From contig NZ_JAOVZW010000021.1 of the NCBI RefSeq assembly GCF_026460885.1, positions 118,467 to 182,466 on the forward strand: a stretch of 64,000 nucleotides of DNA, written 5' to 3'. This stretch comes from Chryseobacterium formosum. Lineage in GTDB: Bacteria; Bacteroidota; Bacteroidia; Flavobacteriales; Weeksellaceae. How positions within the stretch are numbered: position 1 is the stretch's first letter; each line of letters opens with the position of its first letter. The notes under the pieces are model-generated. The model saw nothing but the letters and a program-made list of their open reading frames with translations. It searched no databases and was not told where the DNA came from. A program made the position numbers and the translations under genes. Below are positions 18,343 through 27,360 of this stretch, piece after piece.

Positions 18343-18780
18343 AACCATTTCTATGTGCGGAATTCCGTCTTCATCGTAAGGATTTCCGGTTTCTTTGAAA
18401 CCTAAAGAATTATAGAATTTCAACAAGTACAATTGTGCACTGATTCGGATTTTTGACTCTTTGAAAATATCTTCACAAGCTTTAATTGAATTTTCCATCA
18501 ATTGCTTTCCCAAACCCAATCCACGAAATTTTGAACCGATAACAACCCGCCCAATCGAAGCGTCTTTATATGACAAATTTGTCGGAACAATTCGGGTGTA
18601 GCCAGCCAATTTTCCATCAACCAAGCACATCAAATGATGACACTTCAAATCTTTCTCATCAATATCCTGATAAGCGCAGTTTTGTTCTACGATAAAGACA
18701 TCGCTTCTTAATTTCAATATTTGATAAAGTTCGGTCGTGGTTAATTCTTCAAATGATTTTACAAAATATTCAATTTTCAT
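18334..18780 (-). CDS. ElaA-like GNAT N-acetyltransferase
   Basis: A 148-residue GNAT protein. The opening FEELTTTELYQILKLRSDVFIVEQNCAYQDIDEKDL is characteristic of the ElaA group, and RVVIGSKFRGLGLGKQLM supplies the acetyl-CoA pyrophosphate loop. The acceptor is unknown. It is the last of three consecutive minus-strand GNAT genes (gap 4 bases), which probably form an operon. Confidence 0.88.
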   Translation of the reverse strand: MKIEYFVKSFEELTTTELYQILKLRSDVFIVEQNCAYQDIDEKDLKCHHLMCLVDGKLAGYTRIVPTNLSYKDASIGRVVIGSKFRGLGLGKQLMENSIKACEDIFKESKIRISAQLYLLKFYNSLGFKETGNPYDEDGIPHIEMVLN

Positions 18781-18784
18781 TCTT

Positions 18785-19306
18785 TTAATTTTTCAAATTC
18801 AACTTCATCATAATATCAGTTTGCTCTTCATTTCCGAGCCTGAAAATATGTTTGTCAAATTCCACGAAACCATTTTTCTGATAAAATTTAATTGCTCTCA
18901 GATTATTTTCCCAAACGCCCAACCAAACGTAATCCACTTTTTTCTGAGATGCGATTTCAATCGCTTTTTCGTAAAGAATTTGTCCGACTTTCTTCCCGTG
19001 AAAATCTTTTGAAACATAAATTCTTTCAATTTCCAGCGCATTATTATCTTTGATTTCGGTTTGTGACGAACCAGTATTGAGTTTTAAATATCCGATAACT
19101 TCGTCATTCAGTTTAGCGAAATAGAATTCAGAATTTTCATCATTAATTTCAGATTTTAGCTTTTCTGTTGAAAAACTGGTTTCCAGATATTCATTCATAC
19201 TTTCTTCAGTATTATTCTCAGAAAAAGTTTCAGAGAATGTTTTTTTTCCGATTTCCTGAAGTTGTAATATCTCGTTTTCGGTAATTTTTGTTACAATGAT
19301 TTCCAT
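18785..19306 (-). CDS. GNAT family N-acetyltransferase
   Basis: A GNAT protein of about 173 residues if read from the Met codon at 19304-19306 (MEIIVTKITENE). A longer reading to 19327 would overlap the upstream gene and adds only residues outside the fold. The acetyl-CoA loop is VSKDFHGKKVGQILYEKAIE, followed by WLGVWENNLRAIKFYQKNGFVEFDKHIFRLGN, as in the spermidine/PaiA-like and phosphinothricin-type branches. The substrate is not predictable. Confidence 0.85.
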   Translation of the reverse strand: MEIIVTKITENEILQLQEIGKKTFSETFSENNTEESMNEYLETSFSTEKLKSEINDENSEFYFAKLNDEVIGYLKLNTGSSQTEIKDNNALEIERIYVSKDFHGKKVGQILYEKAIEIASQKKVDYVWLGVWENNLRAIKFYQKNGFVEFDKHIFRLGNEEQTDIMMKLNLKN

Positions 19307-19310
19307 TTTA

Positions 19311-19766
19311 TTATACTTTCCATTCATAATTTAGCCAATCTTTATTTTCTTCTGCACCAAGACGTTCGTAGAATTTTTGTCCGGCTTTGTTCCAAGGTGC
19401 GACCGTCCATTTTATCTGAGTACAATTATGCTTTTCTGCTTCGGATTTCAAAGCGCTCATCAGTTGTTCTCCAATTTTTTGTCCCCGATAACCTTCATCT
19501 ACATATAGCTCTTTCATATAAATGGCTGGTCTGTTTTGTGCAGTGTAAGGAAGGAAATAATAGACCAAAATTCCTGCAATTTTTTGTTCATCTTCCGCAA
19601 TCAAGCAATAAAAATCTGGCGGGTTTTTTCTGAAACCACTTTCTTTAACAATTTCCGGAGTTATCGCAAAACTGTCAACATACTTTTCAAAAATCGCCAG
19701 TTGCTCCATCAAAACCCAAATTTTTTCACTGTCGGATTCTTTAGCTTTTCTTATAATGATATTCAT
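19311..19766 (-). CDS. GNAT family N-acetyltransferase
   Basis: A 151-residue GNAT protein beginning IIIRKAKESDSEKIWVLMEQLA, with the acetyl-CoA loop VDEGYRGQKIGEQLMSALK and the closing WTVAPWNKAGQKFYERLGAEENKDWLNYEW, a pattern seen in diamine acetyltransferase-like (SAT) proteins. First gene of the three-GNAT cluster. Confidence 0.87.
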   Translation of the reverse strand: MNIIIRKAKESDSEKIWVLMEQLAIFEKYVDSFAITPEIVKESGFRKNPPDFYCLIAEDEQKIAGILVYYFLPYTAQNRPAIYMKELYVDEGYRGQKIGEQLMSALKSEAEKHNCTQIKWTVAPWNKAGQKFYERLGAEENKDWLNYEWKV

Positions 19767-20017
19767 TCTTAATTATTTCTATTTCTGACAGCAAAATTAA
19801 CAGATTGAATAATTCTGAAAAATGCTATTTTATGATTAAGTGATTTGATTTTTGCATTAATATATTTATAAAAAGAAAATCTGGATATGTTGTCTTTAGA
19901 TTTCAGCTTATATTTAATAATAGTTCCGTCATTTCGGATACAACCAAACTCATTTTGGCAACATTTTCCTTGGCGCTTCTGCAGACATTTGTATTATAAA
20001 ATTTAAATAAAGTTACA

Positions 20018-20818
20018 ATGCAAAAAACAATTTTCATCACAGGCGCATCATCAGGATTAGGAAAAGCTACAGCAAAATTATTTCAATCAAAAGGCTGGAA
20101 CGTTATCGCAACAATGCGAAATCCTGAAAAAGAAACAGAACTTTCCCAATTGGAAAATGTAACATTGCTTCCGTTGGATGTTACGAACTTGGAACAGATT
20201 CAGGAAACTGTCAAAAAGGCGATTGAACTTCATACAATTGATGTGGTTTTCAACAACGCAGGTTACGGTTTGATGGGAGCTTTGGAAACGCTGAGCGACG
20301 ATAAGATTCTTCGTCAGTTGGATACCAATCTTTTAGGCGTCATCCGTGTTACCAAAGCTTTTATTCCTTATTTTAGAGCAAACAAAAATGGTTTGTTTAT
20401 TTCGACCACTTCCATTGGCGGATTTATGGGATTTCCTTTGCATTCTATTTATCATGCTACAAAGTTTGCTTTGGAAGGCTGGAGCGAAAGTATGTCGTTT
20501 GAATTAGGTCAGTTCGGAATTGGTATCAAAACTGTCGCTCCGGGTGGAATTTCAACTGATTTTACTGGGCGTTCACTGGATATGAACAAAAGCAACGAAT
20601 ATCAGAATTTAGAAAATAAATTACTGGAAAATATAGACGCAATGATGCAAAATGCTTCTACTGCAGAGCAAATTGCCGAAGTAGTTTACGAAGCTGTAAC
20701 CGACGGAAAAGACCAAGTGCGATATATCGCTGGAGCAGATGCCAATGCAATATATTCCAGACGATTGGAAGTTGGTAAGGAAGAATTTAGAAAGGAAATT
20801 GGTCAGCAATTTTCATAA
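20018..20818 (+). CDS. SDR family oxidoreductase
   Basis: A 266-residue classical SDR: TGASSGLG at residues 8-15, NNAG at 79-82, Ser132, Tyr145/Lys149 in YHATK, and the post-catalytic APGGISTDF. It carries an extra C-terminal part with RYIAGADANAIYSRR typical of the group annotated as SDR oxidoreductase beside AraC genes in this phylum. A GACATTTG -7-like element lies at 19984-19991. The AraC gene 64 bases downstream is its probable regulator. Confidence 0.9.
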   Translation: MQKTIFITGASSGLGKATAKLFQSKGWNVIATMRNPEKETELSQLENVTLLPLDVTNLEQIQETVKKAIELHTIDVVFNNAGYGLMGALETLSDDKILRQLDTNLLGVIRVTKAFIPYFRANKNGLFISTTSIGGFMGFPLHSIYHATKFALEGWSESMSFELGQFGIGIKTVAPGGISTDFTGRSLDMNKSNEYQNLENKLLENIDAMMQNASTAEQIAEVVYEAVTDGKDQVRYIAGADANAIYSRRLEVGKEEFRKEIGQQFS

Positions 20819-20881
20819 TAATCAATCAAACAGCTGTCTTATTTAGCCAGTTGTTTGTTTAAATTTGTAAAAGAAAATAAA

Positions 20882-21799
20882 ATGTACATCGTCAATTCCA
20901 TATCAGAATTTCATAGGCACTTGTCTTTGCCAGAACCGTTGCATCCGTTGGTGAGCGTGATAGATGTTTCGAAAATAAAACATTCAGAAAGCGAAATCTG
21001 GGAAAGGTTTTTTGTGAATTTCTACTGTATTTCTCTGAAAAAAGATGTGACTGCAAAAGTGAAATACGGACAACAATACTACGATTTTAATAAAGGCACA
21101 ATGAATTTTATTGCGCCGAAGCAAATACAATCTTTAAGCATGGAAGACATCCGCCAAATGAATATAGAATGCGGGCAAGGTTATATGCTGATGTTTCATC
21201 CAGATTTTTTATATAAATATTCTATTGCGACGAGTATCAAAAACTACGGTTTCTTTTCTTACGCAGTCAATGAAGCACTGCATATTTCGGAACGTGAAGA
21301 GCAGAATATTATTGAGATTTTTCAAAAAATAGAAGCCGAATACCAATTTATCGACCGTCATACGCAAGAAATTATTCTGGCACAAATCGATTTGGTGTTG
21401 CAATACAGCAACCGTTTTTATGAGCGACAATTTATTACAAGGAAAGCGGTGAATCACGATTTGCTATCAAGAATGGAACAATTGCTGAGCGAATATTTTG
21501 GGAAAGAACAAGGTTTGAATAAAGGTTTGCCAACTGTAGATTATCTGGCGACCAAACTCAGTCTTTCGCCAAGATATCTGAGCGATATGCTGCGTTCTTT
21601 AACAGGACAAAATGCACAGCAACTCATCCACGAAAAACTCATTGAAAAAGCCAAAGATTACCTCACGACAACTCAACTTTCTGTGGCAGAAATTGCTTAT
21701 CAATTGGGTTTTGAGCATCCGCAGTCTTTCAATAAATTATTTAAAAATAAAACCAATCAAACGCCAGTGCAATTCAAACAAGGTTTTTATCATAACTAA
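20882..21799 (+). CDS. AraC family transcriptional regulator
   Basis: A 305-residue AraC protein read from the ATG at 20882; an upstream TTG reading is unlikely because the -7 element TAAATTTG (20860-20867) would fall within it. The C-terminus has YLATKLSLSPRYLSDMLRS and SVAEIAYQLGFEHPQSFNKLFKNKTNQTPVQFK. It is a paralog of the regulator at 3408. It lies between an SDR and an NTF2-like gene, a combination repeated elsewhere in this window. Confidence 0.88.
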   Translation: MYIVNSISEFHRHLSLPEPLHPLVSVIDVSKIKHSESEIWERFFVNFYCISLKKDVTAKVKYGQQYYDFNKGTMNFIAPKQIQSLSMEDIRQMNIECGQGYMLMFHPDFLYKYSIATSIKNYGFFSYAVNEALHISEREEQNIIEIFQKIEAEYQFIDRHTQEIILAQIDLVLQYSNRFYERQFITRKAVNHDLLSRMEQLLSEYFGKEQGLNKGLPTVDYLATKLSLSPRYLSDMLRSLTGQNAQQLIHEKLIEKAKDYLTTTQLSVAEIAYQLGFEHPQSFNKLFKNKTNQTPVQFKQGFYHN

Positions 21800-21809
21800 A
21801 TTTTTTAAA

Positions 21810-22142
21810 ATGAATATAGAAACGTTTATCAAAGATTGGATTGCAGTCAGCAACAGTTACGACACCGAAAAATATCTGGAATTTTATCTAAATAATGCAG
21901 TTTTAGACGACCATTCGGTTGGAAGAAAATTTATTGGTCACGACGGAATTAAAGATTATTTCGTAAGTTATTTTATCGGTTATCAAACCCAAACTGAATT
22001 GAGGAAATTAGAAATTAAAGGCAATTCGGCTTATTTAGAAGTTGAGTTTACAGGCGATTTTCCGGAAGGTAAGATTGGCGGAAGCTTTGATTTTATTTTT
22101 AAAGATGATAAGATTGAGTTTGTAAAAGCAGCTTTGATTTAA
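21810..22142 (+). CDS. NTF2/SnoaL-like protein
   Basis: A 110-residue NTF2-like protein (NIETFIKDWIAVSNSYDTEKYLEFYLNNAVLDD, then RKFIGHDGIKDYFVSYFIG and a strand-rich C-terminus). The ATG at 21810, 10 bases after the AraC stop, is chosen because the frame upstream lies inside the araC gene. It is distantly similar to the protein at 12332. Function unknown; probably binds a small ligand. Confidence 0.82.
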   Translation: MNIETFIKDWIAVSNSYDTEKYLEFYLNNAVLDDHSVGRKFIGHDGIKDYFVSYFIGYQTQTELRKLEIKGNSAYLEVEFTGDFPEGKIGGSFDFIFKDDKIEFVKAALI

Positions 22143-22147
22143 AAATA

Positions 22148-22178
22148 AAACCTTCATGATAACAAATTAAGAAGGTTT
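22148..22178. terminator. Hairpin between convergent genes
   Basis: AAACCTTC (22148-22155) pairs with GAAGGTTT (22171-22178), followed by a T-rich stretch. Confidence 0.55.
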
Positions 22179-22190
22179 CTTATACTTAAA

Positions 22191-22589
22191 TTACTGTTTT
22201 TTCAATTTTCCCGAACCCATTTCAGCTTTCACTTTTTCGCGATGCTGAATTCCCCATCTTGTCATTGCATTGACCAATTCTTCTAAAGTTTGGCTGTACG
22301 GAAGCAATTCATATTCAATACTTACCGGATAACCGTTTTCTACTTTTTTGACGATAAAACCATTCAATTCCAAATCTTTTAATTCACTGGAAAGTACACG
22401 TGCAGAGATTCCGGTAACTTGTTTTTGAATTTCTGTAAACCGCTTATTTCCTCTCGCCATTGCGATGATAATCATCAGTTTCCATTTTCCACCGATGACA
22501 TATAAAGCGTCAGAAACTGCTGTTAAAATCGTGTGACATTCTTCGGTGAATGCTTTGTTATCTGTTTGATTTTCTTTTGATTCTGCCAT
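22191..22589 (-). CDS. HxlR family transcriptional regulator
   Basis: A 132-residue HxlR winged-helix protein: CHTILTAVSDALYVIGGKWKLMIIIAMARGNKRFTEIQKQVTGISARVLSSELKDLELNGF with a wing SIEYELLPYSQTLEELV. The N-terminal cysteine (residue 19) is a possible redox or electrophile sensor. It is divergent from the SnoaL-like gene at 22716; the gap holds a candidate operator at 22673. Confidence 0.9.
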   Translation of the reverse strand: MAESKENQTDNKAFTEECHTILTAVSDALYVIGGKWKLMIIIAMARGNKRFTEIQKQVTGISARVLSSELKDLELNGFIVKKVENGYPVSIEYELLPYSQTLEELVNAMTRWGIQHREKVKAEMGSGKLKKQ

Positions 22590-22654
22590 AACTGAGTTAT
22601 TTGTTAGCTGCTAACCTTTAAGTAACAACTAATAAAATGTAAGCAAATATACTA

Positions 22655-22689
22655 TAATTTTGTTCAAAAAATAATTACAGAAAGTAATT
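22655..22689 (+). promoter_or_regulatory. Promoter and HxlR-type operator
   Basis: A TAATTTTG -7 element (about 22655-22662) is followed by the perfect dyad AATTAC-agaaa-GTAATT (22673-22689) near the transcription start of the 22716 gene. HxlR proteins bind short dyads of this shape, so repression by the divergent HxlR gene is likely. Confidence 0.5.
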
Positions 22690-22715
22690 GTAAAATTTAA
22701 TTCAACAACAAAATT

Positions 22716-23153
22716 ATGACATTAGAAATTCTAAAAACAAAAGAAGACCTGAGAAACTTAATCGATGATTATGCATATTTAGGCGACGAAAAAAAGATTA
22801 CAGAACAATTGGATTTATTTACTCCGGATGTCACTTACAAAGTCTTTATGAATGGAGCTTTGGTAGCCGATGTTTCTGGAAGAGAAAATATGGAAAGTGA
22901 TTTTAATCTGCATTCTTCGCAAGTAAAAACCTATTTCACATTGAACGGGCAACACACCACAAAAATCGATGGCGAGACAGCGACAGGCGTTTCTTTTTCT
23001 CAGATTAAAATGATTCGTGAAGCCGATGGAAAGGATGTTTTGACGGATTACAGCGTAAAGTATGAAGACCAATATGTTTTCCAAAACGGGAAATGGCGGA
23101 TTAAAGAAAGAATCGGATATTTTGTAATCATTGAATCGAGAACTATTTCGTAA
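22716..23153 (+). CDS. SnoaL-like / NTF2 fold protein
   Basis: A 145-residue NTF2-like protein of the SnoaL_4 type: LRNLIDDYAYLGDEKKITEQLDLFTPDVTYKVF, GRENMESDF, NGQHTTKIDGETATGVSFSQI and the terminal YEDQYVFQNGKWRIKERIGYFVI. Related proteins include dehydratases and ring-hydroxylating dioxygenase beta-like folds, but no specific reaction can be assigned. Likely controlled by the divergent HxlR gene. Confidence 0.85.
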   Translation: MTLEILKTKEDLRNLIDDYAYLGDEKKITEQLDLFTPDVTYKVFMNGALVADVSGRENMESDFNLHSSQVKTYFTLNGQHTTKIDGETATGVSFSQIKMIREADGKDVLTDYSVKYEDQYVFQNGKWRIKERIGYFVIIESRTIS

Positions 23154-23262
23154 AATTTCAGTTAACAACATTTAAAGCGGTAGAATTTTTTGTTTCGGCA
23201 GAGAATTCTATTGGCGTTTTGATATTTAGGTTAAATTTAAAACAAGATAAGTTTGAATTTCT

Positions 23263-23270
23263 TAATTTTG
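23263..23270 (+). promoter_or_regulatory. -7 promoter element of araC gene
   Basis: TAATTTTG, matching TAnnTTTG, ends 4 bases before the ATG at 23275, which suggests a leaderless transcript. Confidence 0.5.
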
Positions 23271-23274
23271 TCAA

Positions 23275-24153
23275 ATGAAAGAGAAGATAATCAGAGAAGT
23301 TTCACAGTTTAACAATGAATTAAAACTACAAGGCTTTAAAGCGTTTCAGATTGAAGGGGATGGTGCCGAAACCAGAACCTACAGCAGAAAGGAATTCTAT
23401 AAAATCTGCCTGACTACGGGGAAAAGTAAAATTCATTATTCAGATAAAACCTATGAGCAGGAAGGAACAATTCTTTTTTTTGGGAATCCGCATATTCCGT
23501 ACTCTTGGGAAACGATTTCTACAACGTATGTAGGTTATACGATTCTTTTCTCCGATGAATTCTTTAAAAATTCTGAACGTTCCGAGAGTCTACAGCAATC
23601 TTCTTTCTTTAAAATCGGGGGAACTCCTGTTCTAAAAATTACAGAAGAACAAAGGATTTTCCTTAATACCATTTTTCAGAAAATGATTAGCGAACAGGAA
23701 AGTGATTATGTATTTAAAGATGAGTTGATTAGGAATTACATCAGCCTCATTATTCACGAATCTCTGAAGATGGAACCATCGGAAAATTACGAGCAAAATA
23801 AAAATGCATCGTCCAGACTAACTTCTGTTTTTCTGGAATTATTGGAAAGACAATTTCCGATTGAAACTACTGCAAACCCGCTTCGGTTAAGAACTGCACA
23901 ACATTACGCTCAGCATTTGAATGTTCACATCAATTACCTGAACCGTGCTGTAAAAGAAGTAACTGGGAAATCAACAACTTCACACATTACAGAACGAATT
24001 ATAACTGAAGCAAAAGCCCTTTTGCAACACACCGACTGGAGTATTTCCGAAATTGCCTACGCACTCGGATTTGAATATCCAACCTATTTCAATAATTTCT
24101 TTAAAAAACAAACAGGAACAAATCCAAAGGCTTTTCGTTTGGAAGAAGTTTGA
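23275..24153 (+). CDS. AraC family transcriptional regulator
   Basis: A 292-residue AraC protein and paralog of the one at 5629-6588 (shared FYKICLTTGKSKIHYSDKT-like opening, LLERQFPIE, and YAQHLNVHINYLNRAVKEV in the first HTH). The second HTH is SISEIAYALGFEYPTYFNNFF with NPKAFR at the end. It is followed on the same strand by an acetyltransferase and an exported hydrolase, which it may control. Confidence 0.9.
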   Translation: MKEKIIREVSQFNNELKLQGFKAFQIEGDGAETRTYSRKEFYKICLTTGKSKIHYSDKTYEQEGTILFFGNPHIPYSWETISTTYVGYTILFSDEFFKNSERSESLQQSSFFKIGGTPVLKITEEQRIFLNTIFQKMISEQESDYVFKDELIRNYISLIIHESLKMEPSENYEQNKNASSRLTSVFLELLERQFPIETTANPLRLRTAQHYAQHLNVHINYLNRAVKEVTGKSTTSHITERIITEAKALLQHTDWSISEIAYALGFEYPTYFNNFFKKQTGTNPKAFRLEEV

Positions 24154-24205
24154 ATTTCTTAATCTTTGGTTTGAATATCATTACTCCGTAGATTAAAGGT
24201 GAAGC

Positions 24206-24213
24206 TAACTTTG
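24206..24213 (+). promoter_or_regulatory. -7 promoter element
   Basis: TAACTTTG, an exact TAnnTTTG match, 25 bases upstream of the acetyltransferase start at 24239. Confidence 0.5.
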
Positions 24214-24238
24214 TATCTGGAAATCAAATCCAAATACA

Positions 24239-24829
24239 ATGTCAGATTCAAAACATAATTCAGGTTCTCCATTAATTCAGAAAGATATTTTCGAAAGGCT
24301 TTTAGCTGGTGAAACTATTCTTCCAAACGACCCGCAAACAGACAGATTGCGAGAAGAAGCTTTTGCTGTAAAAGTTTTGCTTAATCAGATGAATAATTCT
24401 TCAAATCCTGAAGAAATTACAGATTTGTTATCTCAGATTTTAGACAAAAATGTTCAGGATGTTGTTGTATTCACGCCACTTTACATCAATTATGGAAAGA
24501 ATATCAACATTGGTAAAAATGTCTTTATCAATTTCGACTGTACTTTCCTCGCACTAGGCGGAATCACGATTGAAGATGATGTTCTCATCGGTCCGAAAGT
24601 CAGTCTGGTCACAGAAAATCATCCGTTAAATCCCGAACATAGAAAAGGCTTAATCTGCAAACCTATTCTCATCAAAAGAAACGCTTGGATTGGAGCCAAT
24701 GCAACCATTTTAGCAGGAGTAACTATTGGCGAAAATTCCGTTGTCGCAGCCGGAGCAGTTGTTTCAAAAGACGTTCCCGATAATACCGTTGTGGGCGGAG
24801 TTCCTGCGAAAATCATTAAACAAATTTAA
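24239..24829 (+). CDS. Hexapeptide-repeat sugar O-acetyltransferase
   Basis: A 196-residue left-handed beta-helix acetyltransferase of the maltose/galactoside (Maa/LacA) type. The N-terminal helical part is followed by NINIGKNVFINFDC, IGPKVSLVTENHPLNPEHRKG (catalytic His in ENHP) and hexapeptide turns IGANATILAGVTIGENSVVAAGAVVSKDVPDNTVVGGVPAKII. It uses acetyl-CoA to modify a sugar hydroxyl or a related acceptor. It is 10 bases ahead of the hydrolase gene and probably co-transcribed. Confidence 0.92.
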   Translation: MSDSKHNSGSPLIQKDIFERLLAGETILPNDPQTDRLREEAFAVKVLLNQMNNSSNPEEITDLLSQILDKNVQDVVVFTPLYINYGKNINIGKNVFINFDCTFLALGGITIEDDVLIGPKVSLVTENHPLNPEHRKGLICKPILIKRNAWIGANATILAGVTIGENSVVAAGAVVSKDVPDNTVVGGVPAKIIKQI

Positions 24830-24839
24830 TCCGACAATA

Positions 24840-25877
24840 ATGAAAAAATTCACATTAATAATCGCTGCATTTCTGATGATTTCAGGACAAATAACAGCTC
24901 AAACCAAACAAAAATCAAAGAAAATGAATACGACAGAACATTATACTTTTCAAATCAGCGATAAAGTGACACGACAAAAAGTAAGTTTTAAAAACCGTTA
25001 TGGAATCACACTTTCCGGAGATTTATATCTTCCAAAAAATTCAGGAAATAATTTATCAGCAATTGCAATCAGCGGACCTTTTGGAGCTGTAAAAGAACAA
25101 TCTTCCGGTTTGTATGCGAATCAAATGGCGGAACGTGGATTTGTTGCTTTGGCTTTCGACCCTTCTTACACAGGCGAAAGTGGAGGAGAACCGAGAAATA
25201 TCTCTTCATCAGACATCAATACAGAAGATTTTAGTGCAGCAGTTGATTTTCTTGGACTTCAAAAAAATATCGACAGAAATAAAATTGGAATCATTGGAAT
25301 CTGTGGTTTCGGAGGTTTTGCTTTGAATGCAACTGCCGTTGACAAACGTATAAAAGCAATTGTTACGACGAGTATGTATGACATTCCGAGAAATACTTCA
25401 AACGATTATTACGACAAGAGAACTCCTGAGGAACGCACAAAAATTCTGACCGAAATGAGTCTTCAACGTTGGAAAGATGCAGAATCAGGAAAAACATCAT
25501 ATCCTGAAAACGGATTGGGACAAACAACCGAAGCTTCGCCACAGTTTATCAAAGAATATCATGACTATTACAAAACGCCGAGAGGTTTTCACGAACGTTC
25601 TATTAATTCAAATGCAGCGTGGTCAAAAACAAGTGGATTTTCATTAATGAATTTTCCGATTTTGTCTTATATCCAAGAAATTTCACCAAGACCGATGTTG
25701 TTGATTGCAGGCGAAAAAGCCCATTCAAGATATTTCAGCGAAGACATTTACAAATCGGCTTCCGAACCGAAAGAATTGATGATAATTCCAAATGCTGTTC
25801 ACGTGGATTTGTATGATAAAACGGATGCGATTCCTTTTGATAAGATTCAGGATTTCTTTAAAATTAATTTGAAATAA
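24840..25877 (+). CDS. Exported alpha/beta hydrolase, dienelactone hydrolase-like
   Basis: A 345-residue alpha/beta hydrolase. The start at 24840 gives a signal peptide (KKFTLIIAAFLMISGQITAQ); the longer open frame upstream is within the acetyltransferase gene. The nucleophile elbow reads GICGFGG with Cys155 in place of Ser, as in dienelactone hydrolases. An acidic residue and His in VHVDLYD near the C-terminus complete a triad. An internal Met directly follows the signal region (SKKMNTTEHY), which would be a normal start for a cytosolic homolog. The substrate is unknown. Confidence 0.85.
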   Translation: MKKFTLIIAAFLMISGQITAQTKQKSKKMNTTEHYTFQISDKVTRQKVSFKNRYGITLSGDLYLPKNSGNNLSAIAISGPFGAVKEQSSGLYANQMAERGFVALAFDPSYTGESGGEPRNISSSDINTEDFSAAVDFLGLQKNIDRNKIGIIGICGFGGFALNATAVDKRIKAIVTTSMYDIPRNTSNDYYDKRTPEERTKILTEMSLQRWKDAESGKTSYPENGLGQTTEASPQFIKEYHDYYKTPRGFHERSINSNAAWSKTSGFSLMNFPILSYIQEISPRPMLLIAGEKAHSRYFSEDIYKSASEPKELMIIPNAVHVDLYDKTDAIPFDKIQDFFKINLK

Positions 25878-25916
25878 ATCAGTAAAAATGGTAAGCAATA
25901 CCGTAATCGGTATAAC
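25877..25916 (+). promoter_or_regulatory. Shared putative operator, copy 3
   Basis: AATCAGTAAAAATGGTAAG, 8 bases, then GTAATCGGTAT, in the same spacing as copies at 4384 and 10334. It begins at the hydrolase stop codon and is followed by a TTTG-type element (GAACTTTG, about 25938-25945), 24 bases ahead of the cupin gene. Confidence 0.5.
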
Positions 25917-25968
25917 AATGATTTGATGAAATGGACAGAACTTTGTTTAACAATAAGAAGTCATCAAA

Positions 25969-26466
25969 ATGAAATATTTTTTAACATTAATTCTATTTGT
26001 GTTCGGGCAATTGGTTTTAGCACAAAATACAAAAAATCATAATAAAATGAAAACAGACATTCCCAAAATAAGTGATTTTCCGACAGGCGAAGAAAACACT
26101 GGTTTTGCCCAATATTTTACAGGCAAATCTTATTTAGCGCCATTGACGAGCAACAAAGATTTAAATGTTCCACTTTCTAATGTCACGTTTGAACCCGATT
26201 GCCGAAATAATTGGCACAGTCACACTGGCGGACAATTGCTAATTGTCGTTGGTGGCGAAGGTTTGTATCAGGAAAGAGGAAAACCTGCCCGTCATCTGAA
26301 AGTTGGTGATATCGTAGAAATTGCTCCGAATGTCGAACATTGGCACGGCGCAACTGCGAATAGTTGGTTTTCACATTTAGCAACTACAGGAAATCCTCAA
26401 AACAACCAAAATAATTGGCTGGAAGCTGTTTCGGATGAAGAATATGCAGAAGCTAACAAAAAATAA
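25969..26466 (+). CDS. Exported cupin domain protein
   Basis: A 165-residue single cupin with signal peptide (KYFLTLILFVFGQLVLAQ). Metal-ligand motif 1 is NNWHSHTGGQLLIVVGGEGLYQERG (H-x-H...E position filled by Q) and motif 2 is GDIVEIAPNVEHWHGA. This matches the cupins found beside carboxymuconolactone decarboxylase genes, often annotated as quercetin dioxygenase-like. A second Met after the signal region (NKMKTDIPK) resembles the start of cytosolic homologs. It lies 6 bases upstream of the CMD gene. Confidence 0.87.
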   Translation: MKYFLTLILFVFGQLVLAQNTKNHNKMKTDIPKISDFPTGEENTGFAQYFTGKSYLAPLTSNKDLNVPLSNVTFEPDCRNNWHSHTGGQLLIVVGGEGLYQERGKPARHLKVGDIVEIAPNVEHWHGATANSWFSHLATTGNPQNNQNNWLEAVSDEEYAEANKK

Positions 26467-26472
26467 TTTTCT

Positions 26473-27360
26473 ATGATGAGCAAAAACAAGTTTTTTCAAT
26501 GGATAATTCTTTTTGTTCTCACATTAAGTTTTACAAAAATGAATGCACAACAAAATACAGCAACTCAAAATTTGAATGCTAAAGAACAAAGTCTGGTAAA
26601 GATTTCTTCTTTAACGGCAGTCGGAAATCTTGAAAATCTGAAAGTTCAGTTGAATGCAGGTTTAGATTCTGGTTTGACGATTAATGAAATCAAAGAAGCT
26701 TTGGTACAATTGTACGCTTACTGCGGTTTCCCGAGAAGTTTAAATGCAATCAATACTTTTAAAACCGTTCTTGACGAAAGAAAAACGAAAGGAATTAATG
26801 ATATCGAAGGCAAAAAAATCATCGTCGAAAATAATGTTGAAGACAAATACGAACAAGGCAGAAAAACTTTAGAAGCACTTTCAAAAACTCCTCAATCGAA
26901 ACCTGCAAAAGGTTTTGGTGAATTTGCTCCACGAATTGATGCTTTTCTGAAAGAACATTTATTTGCTGATATTTTTGTGAGCGATGTTCTAACTTATCAA
27001 CAAAGAGAATTGGTAACGATTTCTGCTTTGGCTTCTGTAAGTGGAGTTGAAGGACAATTACAATCACATATAGGTATTGGAAAGAATACTGGAATTACGG
27101 ATAGTCAATTAGAACAATTAGCGGATTTGATACAAGAATCTGTCAGTAAAACGCAAGCCAATACAGTTCGAAAAATCATCGGAAAACCACTTGTTCCAAT
27201 TATCGAAAATGATATGATGATTCGTATTTCGGAAATAGAAATTATTCCTGAATTTTTTGAAGAATACAAATCAATTAGAAAAAGGTGTGATTGCCATTTT
27301 CCCAATGTTTCAGCAGAAAAATCCGACTCAAATCAGAATTGTAGAAATGTATGCGGATAA
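26473..27360 (+). pseudogene. Carboxymuconolactone decarboxylase-ABM fusion, broken at C-terminus
   Basis: The first ~260 residues look intact: a signal-like N-terminus (ending KMNAQQN) followed by two AhpD-like CMD repeats, the first with ALVQLYAYCGFPRSLNAI and the second with QRELVTISALASVSGVEGQLQSHI. The protein then enters an antibiotic-biosynthesis monooxygenase (ABM) domain (MIRISEIEIIPEFFEEYKSI) and leaves frame near 27275, ending in unrelated residues. The rest of the ABM domain continues in the +1 frame at 27257-27505. Family comparison from memory suggests about ten residues are also missing at the junction, so a small deletion is more likely than a one-base error. The CMD part may still work. 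Confidence 0.75.

Noticed and set aside
24726..24839. Upstream extension of the exported hydrolase
   Set aside because: It lies inside the acetyltransferase gene in another frame, and the ATG at 24840 gives a signal peptide.
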